A DNA stretch of 39,624 nucleotides from an uncultured Bacteroidales bacterium (GCA_900319375.1 ONOI01000012.1:1-39624), one strand, 5' to 3'; positions 23,733 to 32,338 are shown, counted from the stretch's first letter. Program-made: numbers and translations. The notes: generated from the sequence alone by a model not told the origin.

Positions 23733-24980
23733 ATGAAAAAGCTCAAGAAAATCTGCTGCCTGGTTCTATCATACGCCGCTATAACGGTATTTGAAGGCCT
23801 CTTATACGCCCAGAACGAAGTTCAGACCCTCAACTCTGAAATCACTTGTACCGCAGAGTGTCCCGTAGATGGATCAATGTGGATGGGAACCAACGGCGAA
23901 GGATTATATAGAATAGGAAAGAATGGGAACAAACTTCATTTCAGCGCAGAGAGCGGCAAAATCGGATCTGACTATATAATACATATCTGTTTTGATAAAA
24001 ACGGCAGGCTCTGGGTTCTGGATAAAAGCGGGTCGCTTACTTCATACACACACGAAGAAGGATTTAAGAAAACTAATCTCGGTATAGGCGAAATTTCGAA
24101 AGCAATTCTGCTCCCAAAAGAGGAGAAAATCATGATCGCTGGTGTGACGAAATTCTTCACTTTCGACACGAAGTCGGCAAGCCTGATAGAACTCTCGGAA
24201 ATTCCCTTTAGACCTAACGAATTAAGACTCTCCTCAGACTCTTCTTATGTCTGGATGTTTGGAGACAATAAGGTAGCTAAGCTTAACCCTGAAGGCACGC
24301 TATCCGAAGTAAAGGACGGCAACGACGTTTCGGATTCTAAACCTTTAGAATTTGAAACATATGTCGAACGGAAGCCTAAAGGAGCGGGGATTTCCTGGAT
24401 TATCGTAATATGTTTATCTGTTATTCTGCTATCCATACTCTTCTCTTTTTTGATCGCCAGAATTAGGACAAACTATCTGAACAAGAAGTCTTCAACCCAC
24501 AGCGATCTCCACTCGGGCGCCTCTGAAGTGGAGCACAAAACTGTAGTTGAACAGGCAAAGACAGAAGCCGAAACAGAGCCGGAACCAGAGCCAGAAAAGC
24601 CCGTAGTAAAGCCGGCAAAAGAGAGTGTCTCTGTGACGAAATTCGAGCCGAAGAACACTGAGTTTACGACACGGGTTATGATGCTTATTCAGGAGCATAT
24701 CTCCGAGCCCGACTTCGATGTAGAGAAAATAGCGGAGCTTACCGGGATGAGCCGCATCCATGTAAATAGAAAACTCAAGGCAGAGGGATCGCCATCTCCT
24801 TCCGTTCTTATTAAAGAAAGAAGAATGGATATGGCCAAGTACCTTCTCCTTCAGGGCGAAATATCGATGTCGCAGATCGCTTCAGAATGCGGTTTTCGCT
24901 CGCCGTCGTACTTTACTACGGCATTTAAGGATTATACAGGACTTACGCCTACGGATTTTATGGCTCAGAATAGGCTCTAG
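23733..24980 (+). CDS. Single-pass membrane AraC-family regulator with periplasmic propeller-like segment
   Basis: 415 residues. N-terminal hydrophobic signal/anchor (5-26), a periplasmic region of about 190 residues with at least two two-component-propeller (Reg_prop) repeats (MWMGTNGEGLYRI at 49-61 and CFDKNGRLWVLD at 86-97), and one clear transmembrane helix (219-241). A cytoplasmic linker rich in Glu-Pro (TEPEPEPEKP, 281-290) leads to a C-terminal AraC helix-turn-helix domain (about 312-412: VEKIAELTGMSRIHVNRKLK and ISMSQIASECGFRSPSYFTTAFK). It looks like a hybrid two-component system from which the histidine kinase and receiver have been removed, making a one-component transmembrane switch. 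It is divergent from the fimbrial operon, so control of fimbriae is a reasonable inference. Confidence 0.85.
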   Translation: MKKLKKICCLVLSYAAITVFEGLLYAQNEVQTLNSEITCTAECPVDGSMWMGTNGEGLYRIGKNGNKLHFSAESGKIGSDYIIHICFDKNGRLWVLDKSGSLTSYTHEEGFKKTNLGIGEISKAILLPKEEKIMIAGVTKFFTFDTKSASLIELSEIPFRPNELRLSSDSSYVWMFGDNKVAKLNPEGTLSEVKDGNDVSDSKPLEFETYVERKPKGAGISWIIVICLSVILLSILFSFLIARIRTNYLNKKSSTHSDLHSGASEVEHKTVVEQAKTEAETEPEPEPEKPVVKPAKESVSVTKFEPKNTEFTTRVMMLIQEHISEPDFDVEKIAELTGMSRIHVNRKLKAEGSPSPSVLIKERRMDMAKYLLLQGEISMSQIASECGFRSPSYFTTAFKDYTGLTPTDFMAQNRL

Positions 24981-24982
24981 GA

Positions 24983-26320
24983 CTATTTTTCGGCCATTTT
25001 AAACACCCACGTCTTCGGAGTCATTCCAGTAATCTTTCTAAAGATATTATTGAATGATGACGCGCTGAGGAAGCCACACGACCTGGCTATCTCTTCCTGC
25101 TTAGCGTTAGGGTGATTCTTTATATACTGCTTCGCGTAGTCTATGCGAAGAGTATTTAGTAATTCAGGGAAGCTCATATTGTAAGTATTGTTTACGAGCT
25201 TCGAGATATAAGTCTTATTGGTGTGGAGCCTTTCTGCAATGTCCTGAAGGCTTATACTGGGCTGAAGAAACAGCTGCTCGTTGAGCATTACTGTCTGGAA
25301 GCGAGTAAGAAGGCTATCGTCCCAGGGATTCGATGCGGAATCAAACAAGATGTCTTTTACAGCATTTATCTCCTTAGGAGTCATTGCTGTTTCGTGGACG
25401 CGGTCTCCTATTTTATCCTGAAGACGCAGGAGGAAGTTTTCATCTACATCTTCCAGGAGTTCTTCTACCATCAACTCCTTAATAGGCCCTTCTATTGCAG
25501 GATGGTAGTTAAACATCATAGCGTGTTTAGCCTGAGTTTTAGTAATAGTCTTTCTCGCACCGAACCATGCGCAGCGGTTGAATACGAAAATAGCAATAGA
25601 AACAGCTATAGCCCAACATACAGAGAGCCAGAGGTGATTGTTAAGGAATGTCTTGGTAAACAAGACCTTTACAAGGACCAGGATGGCCGGTACCACGAAG
25701 ACAAATATCTGGAGCTCAATAACCCTGATCGGAGCATCATCCCTGAGATGGGCGACAAGAGTCTTGAAATGTACTCCTTCGGTCTTTACGAAGTAAAGCA
25801 GGTAGGCTGAGGCTAGTAGCAGCTCTACAATAATAGCTACACGGAAAATAGTATGACACCAGGCGTAATAGTGTCCGAAAGTAGTTCCTTTGTATTTTGC
25901 CAGAGCTTCCGTTCCGTCTGTATACAGTTCATGAAGGAAGGGGGCCAGCTGGACATCTCCGATAGTTTCCGTCAAAGAGGCTACTGTAAGAGTAAGAGAG
26001 AATGGGACAAGAATCCAAAGGAAATGAGACAGTTTAAACCTGCGTCCATAGCGCAGACGGTCGAAGTACAACCATATCAGCGGAATAATACACGACGCAG
26101 AAAAGACCGTTACCAGGTGTGTGTAGACAAGAATTCTTGAAGGTAGCTGAGGTATAGAGTACATCGCATCTACCGTAAAGAACAGAAGAAGGTCAAACAG
26201 AAGAACCTGTACTATTATATAAGTACTGGTACGACGCGCCACCAGGGAATTGAGCAGCAGCCACCCAAGTACCGCGGCCGAGGGGAGGAACAGAAGCAAT
26301 ATGAGGAAATTCTGGACCAT
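24983..26320 (-). CDS. Polytopic membrane AraC-family regulator
   Basis: 445 residues. The first 250 contain about seven hydrophobic helices (beginning LILLLFLPSAAVLGWLLL, then VQVLLFDLLLFFTV, FSASCIIPLIWLYF, FLWILVPFSLTLTVASL and others up to VCWAIAVSIAIFVF). The C-terminal 100 residues are an AraC domain with two helix-turn-helix units (ISLQDIAERLHTNKTYISKLVN and AKQEEIARSCGFLSASSFNNIF) and the ending GMTPKTWVFKMAEK. Membrane AraC regulators of this kind are common in Bacteroidetes and their signals are mostly unknown. It ends 2 bases from the end of the convergent AraC gene and starts beside a symmetrical divergent promoter. Role in fimbrial control or in the adjacent lipid gene's control is possible. 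Confidence 0.85.
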   Translation of the reverse strand: MVQNFLILLLFLPSAAVLGWLLLNSLVARRTSTYIIVQVLLFDLLLFFTVDAMYSIPQLPSRILVYTHLVTVFSASCIIPLIWLYFDRLRYGRRFKLSHFLWILVPFSLTLTVASLTETIGDVQLAPFLHELYTDGTEALAKYKGTTFGHYYAWCHTIFRVAIIVELLLASAYLLYFVKTEGVHFKTLVAHLRDDAPIRVIELQIFVFVVPAILVLVKVLFTKTFLNNHLWLSVCWAIAVSIAIFVFNRCAWFGARKTITKTQAKHAMMFNYHPAIEGPIKELMVEELLEDVDENFLLRLQDKIGDRVHETAMTPKEINAVKDILFDSASNPWDDSLLTRFQTVMLNEQLFLQPSISLQDIAERLHTNKTYISKLVNNTYNMSFPELLNTLRIDYAKQYIKNHPNAKQEEIARSCGFLSASSFNNIFRKITGMTPKTWVFKMAEK

Positions 26321-26339
26321 TGTTAGCGTGTCGTTTCAG

Positions 26340-26357
26340 CAAATATACTTATATTTG
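26340..26357. promoter_or_regulatory. Back-to-back divergent -7 elements forming an 18-bp palindrome
   Basis: CAAATATACTTATATTTG: the left half is TATATTTG on the minus strand (serving the AraC gene, ATG at 26320), the right half is TATATTTG on the plus strand (serving the acyltransferase gene). The two arms are perfect inverted copies separated by two bases. Clear -33 TTG boxes are absent on both sides. Confidence 0.6.
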
Positions 26358-26384
26358 TTAAAATTTATACTAAAAACTGAACCT

Positions 26385-28202
26385 GTGAATCCTATTCTGC
26401 TAGACCGTAAAGCATTTCAGGGAGTGCTTGGCTTAAAGGGATTTTTGGGCAAGATACTCTCCGGTCTTGTCTATGATATGCTGGGAATTGACCGGCTCAA
26501 CGAGTTCTATTCGATGAATCCGCGCTCAGACGGCCCGGATTTCTCCTCGGAAATACTTAGAGACCTGAACGTTACTTTCGATGTTCCCGAAGGTCAGCTT
26601 AACCATATCCCTGCTGAAGGTGGCTTCATTACCGTCTCCAATCACCATTTCGGCGCTGTCGACGGCCTGCTGCTCAACCTCCTTATAGGTAGAATCCGGC
26701 CTGATTATCTGATACTTACAACCTATTTCCTCGCCCTCATCCCCAACCTCAAGGATTGGTTTATTCCGGTGGATAATTTTGCGAGCGGCGGGGCGCGCAG
26801 CGTCAGCGGAATTCGCGCGGCGCTGGGGCACATCGCCGCAGGGGGCGCCCTTGGGCTCTTCCCCGCAGGCGAGGTAGCCACCTGGCAGCGCGGCAAAGAC
26901 CGTACGGCAGTAAGCGGCGGCCGCAACGTCGTGGAGGATAAGCCATGGGCGGACAATATGTCCAAGCTCATCCGCAAGTCCGGCCTGCCCGTAATTCCGA
27001 TCTATTTCGACGGCGGAAATTCGAAGCGCTTCCACCGCCTCGGCCGTATCCACCCCCGCATCCGCACCCTCCTTCTGGTACGCGAGATGCTTGCAGCTAA
27101 GGGATCCCACATCAAAGTCCGCATCGGACAGCCGATCCAGGCCAGCCAGATCGCCGGTTTCAGCGTCAATAATCTCGGCAAGTACCTGCGCAACCGCTGC
27201 TACGCCCTCGAGGCCCAGTGTAGGGCCGATTTCGAGCACCGCCATACCGAAGTCTGCGAGCAGGAGATCATCCCCGCAGTCGATCCTGAACTCATTCGTT
27301 CGCAGATCGAATCCGTCCGCGACAGCGCCATCTTCGAGAGCGGCGATTACCGCGCCTACCTCATCACCGCTTCTCAGGCTCCCGACGTAATGCGCGAGCT
27401 CTACAGACTGCGCGAGGTAACCTTCAGGTCGGTCGGAGAAGGGACCGGCAAAGCGCTGGATACCGACCCCTACGACGATTATTATCACCACCTCATCCTC
27501 TGGAACGTACCCGACGGACAGATCGTCGGCGCGTACCGCGTAGGCTATGGAACCGAAATAACCAAGGCCCACGGCGGAGTCGGCGGCTTCTACACCTCGA
27601 CCCTGGTCCGCTTCGGCCCCAACGCCCCCGCCCTGCTCTCACGCTCGATGGAACTCGGCCGCTCGTTCGTGGTCGAAAAATACCAGAGGGACGTTCTCCC
27701 GCTTAAGTTCCTTCTCGCAGGCCTTTGTATAGCAACCGTCAAGTCCAACTCAGACAGCTGCTTCGGTCTTGTGACGATGAGCGCGGCGCTTCCAGACTTC
27801 TACAAGAGCCTTACTTCTTACTTCCTCCACAGGGATTTCGAGATGCCGGAGGCTTCGAAGTTCTCTACCCCCACATCTCCCTTCAAGCCCGATTATTTAA
27901 GAGTCGATCCTGAAGGATTACTTCAGATACCGGAAGGCGATATAGACGCTTTCGACAGACTCATCGGAGCTATATCTGAAGGACAATACAGACTGCCCGT
28001 GTTGTTCCGCAAGTATTTCTCCTGCGGAGCCCACGTGTCTTGTCTGAATGTGGATGCAGATTTCTCGGACTGCGTTGATGCGATGATTTACCTTCGCCTT
28101 TCGGACTTCCCCCCGGCAAGCATCAAATCATTCGTAAGATCGCTGCCTGAGGAAGTCCAGAAAGAGGTACTTACACACTTCTACGGTTCATCCGAAGTCT
28201 AA
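26385..28202 (+). CDS. Fused lysophospholipid-type O-acyltransferase (PlsC) and GNAT N-acyltransferase, amino-lipid synthesis (OlsF/GlsF-like)
   Basis: 605 residues from GTG at 26385. The frame stays open to 26250, but that part overlaps the divergent AraC gene and precedes the predicted promoter, so the GTG is preferred. The N-terminal half is a PlsC acyltransferase: HHFGAVD carries the H-x4-D motif (His88, Asp93), LFPAGEV near 158 is motif III-like, and VIPIYFDGGN follows. The C-terminal half (about 325-525) resembles OlsB-type acyl-ACP N-acyltransferases (YRLREVTFRSVGEGTG, LWNVPDGQIVGAYRVGYG, MELGRSFV). Fused proteins of this kind N-acylate an amino acid and then O-acylate the hydroxy-fatty chain to make ornithine lipids, or glycine lipids in Bacteroides, where the two steps are encoded by glsB and glsA. 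The amino acid used here cannot be told from sequence. Confidence 0.82.
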   Translation: MNPILLDRKAFQGVLGLKGFLGKILSGLVYDMLGIDRLNEFYSMNPRSDGPDFSSEILRDLNVTFDVPEGQLNHIPAEGGFITVSNHHFGAVDGLLLNLLIGRIRPDYLILTTYFLALIPNLKDWFIPVDNFASGGARSVSGIRAALGHIAAGGALGLFPAGEVATWQRGKDRTAVSGGRNVVEDKPWADNMSKLIRKSGLPVIPIYFDGGNSKRFHRLGRIHPRIRTLLLVREMLAAKGSHIKVRIGQPIQASQIAGFSVNNLGKYLRNRCYALEAQCRADFEHRHTEVCEQEIIPAVDPELIRSQIESVRDSAIFESGDYRAYLITASQAPDVMRELYRLREVTFRSVGEGTGKALDTDPYDDYYHHLILWNVPDGQIVGAYRVGYGTEITKAHGGVGGFYTSTLVRFGPNAPALLSRSMELGRSFVVEKYQRDVLPLKFLLAGLCIATVKSNSDSCFGLVTMSAALPDFYKSLTSYFLHRDFEMPEASKFSTPTSPFKPDYLRVDPEGLLQIPEGDIDAFDRLIGAISEGQYRLPVLFRKYFSCGAHVSCLNVDADFSDCVDAMIYLRLSDFPPASIKSFVRSLPEEVQKEVLTHFYGSSEV

Positions 28203-29308
28203 ATCTTCTTTCCGAAGTACTCCAGATACCTGTCGTAAAGGTGTCCTGCCTGCAGATATGCGCTCTGGGGGCTGATGAAGTGTGAGAATTCGAAGGTGAT
28301 AGCTTTCTCTACTCCGCAACGCTTCGCAGCCTCGAGTTTCATCCTGAGTTTATCAAACTTGATGGGGAGGAACTTGATAGGCATATCGCGGTCGAAGCTC
28401 TCGCAGTTGGTCCAACTGTGGATTCCCCACTTATCTGCCAGCATCTTGTTGACTGAGATGTAGTCTTCGATTTCGTCGTAGTCGTTGTAGCCGTCCTGGA
28501 AGGCGCAGGCGTCTACGAATTCGTGGATACCCTCGAATATCTCGTCCCAATCGCGCATGTGTTCCATGATGTCCGGGCGATCAGCCCTGCGGAGCTGGGC
28601 GCTCTGGGCGCTTACGCCCTTGATACCCTCGATGATGGGGCTGATGAAGGTAGGATAGCCGTTGGGATATTCCTTGCTCTTCGAGAGTTCCTTACACTGC
28701 TGACCGAGTTTCTGATATCCTTCGATAGCGCCTTTTGAGCGGCGGGAAATCTCATAGCTCAGATACCAGCCCTTGAAGCTCTTATAATGTCCGTAGCGCT
28801 CCCAGAGCTCGTCGATGATGAATCTGTTGATCTCAATTTCGTTGTTGTAGACTCCGGTATACCAATATTCGTCTGAGTCGTACAGACCGATGTAAAGAGA
28901 CATCCCGTATTTCTCCGCAAGGCGGCAGAACATGTCTACGAGGTCTACTGAAGGATAGTAGTACCCTTTCTTAAGAAGATACGGGCTCGGATAGGTCATC
29001 CATTTACGAAGTCCGCAGCGGATGATGATAACCGTATCAATGCCGAACTTCTTCATATACTGGAAGTCACGGTCCCACTCCGCCTCTCCCCAGTTCTGGT
29101 GAGGGATATCAGTAGAGATCTCGTCCAGGAAGGTTCCTGTAATAGGCACCGCGTTTCCAGGCTCGACTATTAGTTTACTCTGCAGACTCTTATCGAGTCC
29201 TATTCCGTATTTATCCTTTCCGGTCTGGCAAGAGCCAAGAAGAGGAGTAGCCGCTGCTGCCGCACTAGCTGCAGCCGCGGTCTTAAGAAAAGATCTTCTG
29301 TCAGTCAT
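28199..29308 (-). CDS. Exported lipoprotein, glycoside-hydrolase-like TIM barrel (DUF4434-like)
   Basis: 369 residues from the ATG at 29308; the long upstream extension runs over the divergent gene and has no signal. The N-terminus MTDRRSFLKTAAAASA is a twin-arginine signal followed by LLGSC (lipobox Cys27). The body shows TIM-barrel-like strands: GTFLDEISTDIPHQNWGEAE, FGIDTVIIIRCGLRKWMTYP, YGMSLYIGLYDSDEYWYTG, FKGWYLSYEI and HSWTNCESF. This matches my memory of DUF4434, a putative glycoside hydrolase family. The acidic residues in DSDEYW and YLSYEI are candidate catalytic groups but are not proven. It overlaps the end of the convergent acyltransferase gene by 4 bases. Confidence 0.75.
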   Translation of the reverse strand: MTDRRSFLKTAAAASAAAAATPLLGSCQTGKDKYGIGLDKSLQSKLIVEPGNAVPITGTFLDEISTDIPHQNWGEAEWDRDFQYMKKFGIDTVIIIRCGLRKWMTYPSPYLLKKGYYYPSVDLVDMFCRLAEKYGMSLYIGLYDSDEYWYTGVYNNEIEINRFIIDELWERYGHYKSFKGWYLSYEISRRSKGAIEGYQKLGQQCKELSKSKEYPNGYPTFISPIIEGIKGVSAQSAQLRRADRPDIMEHMRDWDEIFEGIHEFVDACAFQDGYNDYDEIEDYISVNKMLADKWGIHSWTNCESFDRDMPIKFLPIKFDKLRMKLEAAKRCGVEKAITFEFSHFISPQSAYLQAGHLYDRYLEYFGKKI

Positions 29309-29331
29309 TGGATTATGTGGTATTAATAATA

Positions 29332-29349
29332 CAAATATAGTTAAATTTG
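29332..29349. promoter_or_regulatory. Second back-to-back divergent -7 pair
   Basis: CAAATATAGTTAAATTTG: TATATTTG on the minus strand (for the DUF4434-like gene, ATG at 29308) and TAAATTTG on the plus strand (for the 29358 gene), separated by two bases. Same geometry as at 26340, with one mismatch between the arms. The plus-strand ATG is only 8 bases after the box. Confidence 0.55.
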
Positions 29350-29357
29350 CCGGAGTT

Positions 29358-30137
29358 ATGAAGATAGAACTTATCGGGTTTGACTTTGAGCTGAATCCCA
29401 ATAACAAGATGGACATACTGGTCGATGCGGTTAACGCGTCAGACTCAGACCTTATACTTTTCCCAGGCCACACTATCCGTGACCTCAACGACCTCCTTTA
29501 CGCCGAACAGGACATCAAAAACAAAAGCTCGGTTGCGATACTGGAACTCGAAGAGTCGCTTTCTTCCAGCTGCCTTTTACAGCGCAATTCCCTGTATATG
29601 ATGCATGGAGGGCTGTTCTTCGACCTCTATACGAGCCAGATTTTCGAGACGGAAGAGGATATCGAAGGAAACGACGCGATAATGGACAAACTGATGGACG
29701 AATTCAAGCGCCGGCAGTTCGCCTGCTGCGGCAACCGAATCACCGTTCTGCAGGGCGGAGAGACCGCGATGCTCGCGGGAAGCGGCGTCGACATGGACTT
29801 TCGTTTCAGCGGAAATCCGGTCCTCAACCGTCGCTTCCAGGGCCTGATGGCCGGGACGGACATCTTCCTCAACCCGGTCCATGAAGCCGCAGACGGGAGC
29901 GGTCTGCTCCTCCAGCGGATGGCCGCCCTTAGCGCCGACGGGCGCTGGTGTTTATCGACCGGAATGCTCGGACGCGAGAGGATGGGCAATTGGGGCGACA
30001 AGCAGCTGCAGCATATCTTCCACGACGGCCGCGAGATCTCCGTCCGCCCGCAGGTCCACGACGAAGAGGGCTACATCTCCCGCACGGTCGAGGTTCCCGA
30101 CCGGATAGCCCCATGGCCGGCATCGACTCCGTCATAG
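29358..30137 (+). CDS. Hypothetical protein, possibly a degenerate nitrilase-fold protein
   Basis: 259 residues, no signal peptide, cytoplasmic. Several segments recall carbon-nitrogen hydrolases in the right order: SDLILFPGHT (34-39, where the family has FPE), NRITVLQGGET (126-136, where the catalytic Cys normally follows the hydrophobic strand) and GTDIFLNPVHEA (166-177), then ADGRWCLSTGML. The Glu is replaced by Gly37 and the Cys position by Gly, so it would be inactive as an amidase if the alignment is right. The fold call is tentative. It is divergent from the DUF4434-like gene and converges on the DUF4855-like gene with a 9-base gap. Confidence 0.6.
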   Translation: MKIELIGFDFELNPNNKMDILVDAVNASDSDLILFPGHTIRDLNDLLYAEQDIKNKSSVAILELEESLSSSCLLQRNSLYMMHGGLFFDLYTSQIFETEEDIEGNDAIMDKLMDEFKRRQFACCGNRITVLQGGETAMLAGSGVDMDFRFSGNPVLNRRFQGLMAGTDIFLNPVHEAADGSGLLLQRMAALSADGRWCLSTGMLGRERMGNWGDKQLQHIFHDGREISVRPQVHDEEGYISRTVEVPDRIAPWPASTPS

Positions 30138-30146
30138 ACGGCCGGC

Positions 30147-31376
30147 CTACCTGTTATTTGCTTTGAGAGGATCTTCCGCGATAAGGCGGCAGAATTCGTT
30201 GAACAGTTCCTGTTCTTCGGGATCGCGGCTCGAGCGGAGGTGGTTGAAAGAATCAGCTCCCATATACACGGCGAGCTGCTTAACCCCGTAGACCTTCTCG
30301 CGCTTCATCCCGTCTACATACTCGCGCCAGCGGGTGCGGTAGGTATTGTAATCCTCACCCTCTTTGTAGGAGGAGTCGGAAGCGTCTACCGGATGGCGCA
30401 TGAGCCGATCGTCGAATTCGAGCTCCATATTCAGCTGATATTCAGATATCTGCTGGAAGAACGAATCCATCGGATTTAGATTTTTCGAGTCCCAGAAGCG
30501 GTTGGGCTGCATATAGGCATAGTCGATTCCGAAATCCTTCCAGTAACGGAAACCTGCCGCCCTGCGGTAAGGGATCCAGACTACCGCCTCATCCTTTTTG
30601 TGGATGTAGTCAGACACGGCCGGGAACACATCGTCCCATGCCTTGGCCTCAACCTCCCATCCGTCGCGAAGCTCGCCGCCTACTGTATCCCCGCCGGCGC
30701 CGCCAACTCCCGAACGCATCGAGGGCAGTTCCTCAGTCATTATGTAGAAGCCACCAAGCTCGATATTCTTGAACGCCGCTTTCTCAAAGCGGGCCCTTAC
30801 CTCGTCTACGAACCAGCAGTATGCCGCGAGGCGGTCTTCCGGCTTAGAAAAATCCAGGACCTTTCCGTCTACTGGGCCCCAATAGGTTGTAGACGAAGTA
30901 TAGATATTGTAACGCTCATGGGCCGGGATGTCCGGCATCATTACTATTACCTTGCGGGAAACCGGAGCCGGGCCGATTCTGGACGCGACCTCGCCCACCG
31001 CCTGATCGAGCGCGGTAAAACCATTGTCCTCCCTGAACCAGTAATCCAGCCAGGCCGACGCGTCGGCCTTGGAAGCAGACTTCATCGGGATATTTTTGTT
31101 GGACCAGTCCCTTAAGCCTAAGCCAAGAGCATGAGGGTCGCTGAGGTCCGGAGTCCTCATGTCCAGCATCAGGAACGCGTCGAAAAGCCACTTTTCCTCG
31201 CCCGTACTCGGATCCGTCCAGGTTACATGGCCGGCCAGCCTTTCTTTGTCCCAGTACATGGGATTGCGGGCGCCGCCGCCGTAAATCAGAGCCAGATCCG
31301 CGAAATACGGAATCTGGGCAGGCAATGACAGGGAGCCCAGCAGCAGGGCCAGAACAGCGAGAATAACTTTACGCAT
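30147..31376 (-). CDS. Secreted DUF4855-like protein (putative glycan-active enzyme)
   Basis: 409 residues with a Sec signal peptide (MRKVILAVLALLLGSLSLPA). The mature start IPYFADLALIYGGG, followed by TWTDPSTGEEKWLFDAFLML, is what I recall of DUF4855, a Bacteroidetes and Firmicutes family thought to be glycoside-hydrolase-like. Other blocks are ELGGFYIMTEELPSM, VVWIPYRRAAGFRYWKDFG, DYAYMQPNRFW and MELEFDDRLM, with clustered acidic and aromatic residues as in a carbohydrate-binding cleft. It follows the DUF1295 gene by 5 bases and shares its transcript. With the exported protein at 28199 it suggests local glycan processing; the substrate is not evident. Confidence 0.78.
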   Translation of the reverse strand: MRKVILAVLALLLGSLSLPAQIPYFADLALIYGGGARNPMYWDKERLAGHVTWTDPSTGEEKWLFDAFLMLDMRTPDLSDPHALGLGLRDWSNKNIPMKSASKADASAWLDYWFREDNGFTALDQAVGEVASRIGPAPVSRKVIVMMPDIPAHERYNIYTSSTTYWGPVDGKVLDFSKPEDRLAAYCWFVDEVRARFEKAAFKNIELGGFYIMTEELPSMRSGVGGAGGDTVGGELRDGWEVEAKAWDDVFPAVSDYIHKKDEAVVWIPYRRAAGFRYWKDFGIDYAYMQPNRFWDSKNLNPMDSFFQQISEYQLNMELEFDDRLMRHPVDASDSSYKEGEDYNTYRTRWREYVDGMKREKVYGVKQLAVYMGADSFNHLRSSRDPEEQELFNEFCRLIAEDPLKANNR

Positions 31377-31381
31377 TTTTA

Positions 31382-32332
31382 CTAAGCAGTATAACGTTTT
31401 CCGGGGAAGAACTTCGAAACCTTTTCGCAGTACTTTGCGTACTCGGGGTACTTTCCTCCGCTGATTTCCTCACCGAGGGCTGAACTGCCGATGAAAAGGA
31501 CGATAAGAAGAAGAGCACCTATTATACTCCAGTTGATGATACCGATTCCTGCGCCTATCGAGAAGATATAGAAGCAGGCCCATATAGACTGCTCTGCGAG
31601 ATAGTTGGGATGACGGCTGATTCCCCAGAGACCGGTAGTATTGAAGCCTTTGTTGTAGGGGGCAGGAAGGTCTTCGAGTTTCATTCCGGAATTTATCATC
31701 TTCCACTTCTTAGTCTGGAAGGCCCACTGCTGCTCGTCTGCGATAGTCTCGTAGAGGATACAACCTGCCATCAGAACAGTGGCGACTATATCTGTAATTC
31801 CGAAGGGAACGGTTGAATTCATACTGACTAGGGCCGGGAAGGTTGTCATCAGAATAAGAGCATTCTGATAGATCGAGATAAACAGAAGGTCGAACAGCAT
31901 CCATCCAAGGCGCTTTCCGTTGAAAGGAGCTCCGTTTCTTACTACGCTCCAGCGGTAGTCTTCTGTTCCTTCCCAGAACTTGAGCTTATAAGCTCCTTTA
32001 CGGGCGAAGTTGAAGGTAAGACGGATTCCCCAGAGGGTAGCGAGGACAGCCATCACTACGAGACGGGTAGACATGCCGCCGTTTACTGCTATTACCCATG
32101 TATATACTACCGGAAGGATACTCCAGAGCTTATCCATCTGGGAGTTATTGCCGGTCAATTCACCGACCACAAAACAGAAAAGAGCGCTGCTGCCGGCTAT
32201 TATGCCGAGGGTCCTGAGGACCGAAAGCTGAGCGGCGTCAAGCGCCGGACCTACATGGATGTAAAGGATTGGGCATACGACCAGAGATACCACCAGTAAG
32301 GCTCCGATCAGGGGTATGTTCATTTTCTTCAT
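31382..32332 (-). CDS. DUF1295 family membrane protein (steroid 5-alpha-reductase-like)
   Basis: 316 residues from the ATG at 32332; an ATG three codons downstream (32323) is also possible, and the frame extends back to a TTG. Several hydrophobic helices (LIGALLVVSLVVCPILYI, IAGSSALFCFVVGEL and others) span the protein. The C-terminal signature GLWGISRHPNYLAEQSIWA plus YPEYAKYCEKVSKFFPGKRY is typical of DUF1295 and of NADPH-binding 3-oxo-5-alpha-steroid 4-dehydrogenase-like or isoprenylcysteine methyltransferase-like membrane enzymes. Substrate unknown, likely a lipid or isoprenoid. Its -7 box sits 6 bases before the ATG. Divergent from the hut operon. Confidence 0.85.
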   Translation of the reverse strand: MKKMNIPLIGALLVVSLVVCPILYIHVGPALDAAQLSVLRTLGIIAGSSALFCFVVGELTGNNSQMDKLWSILPVVYTWVIAVNGGMSTRLVVMAVLATLWGIRLTFNFARKGAYKLKFWEGTEDYRWSVVRNGAPFNGKRLGWMLFDLLFISIYQNALILMTTFPALVSMNSTVPFGITDIVATVLMAGCILYETIADEQQWAFQTKKWKMINSGMKLEDLPAPYNKGFNTTGLWGISRHPNYLAEQSIWACFYIFSIGAGIGIINWSIIGALLLIVLFIGSSALGEEISGGKYPEYAKYCEKVSKFFPGKRYTA

Positions 32333-32338
32333 AGGTAA

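Noticed and set aside
26250-26384. Long form of the acyltransferase starting at 26250
   Set aside because: It lies within the divergent AraC gene and upstream of the predicted promoter; GTG at 26385 fits the promoter spacing and the family start better.
28199-29488. Long form of the DUF4434-like protein starting at 29488
   Set aside because: The extra 60 residues overlap the divergent gene and its promoter and would bury the Tat signal in the middle of the protein.
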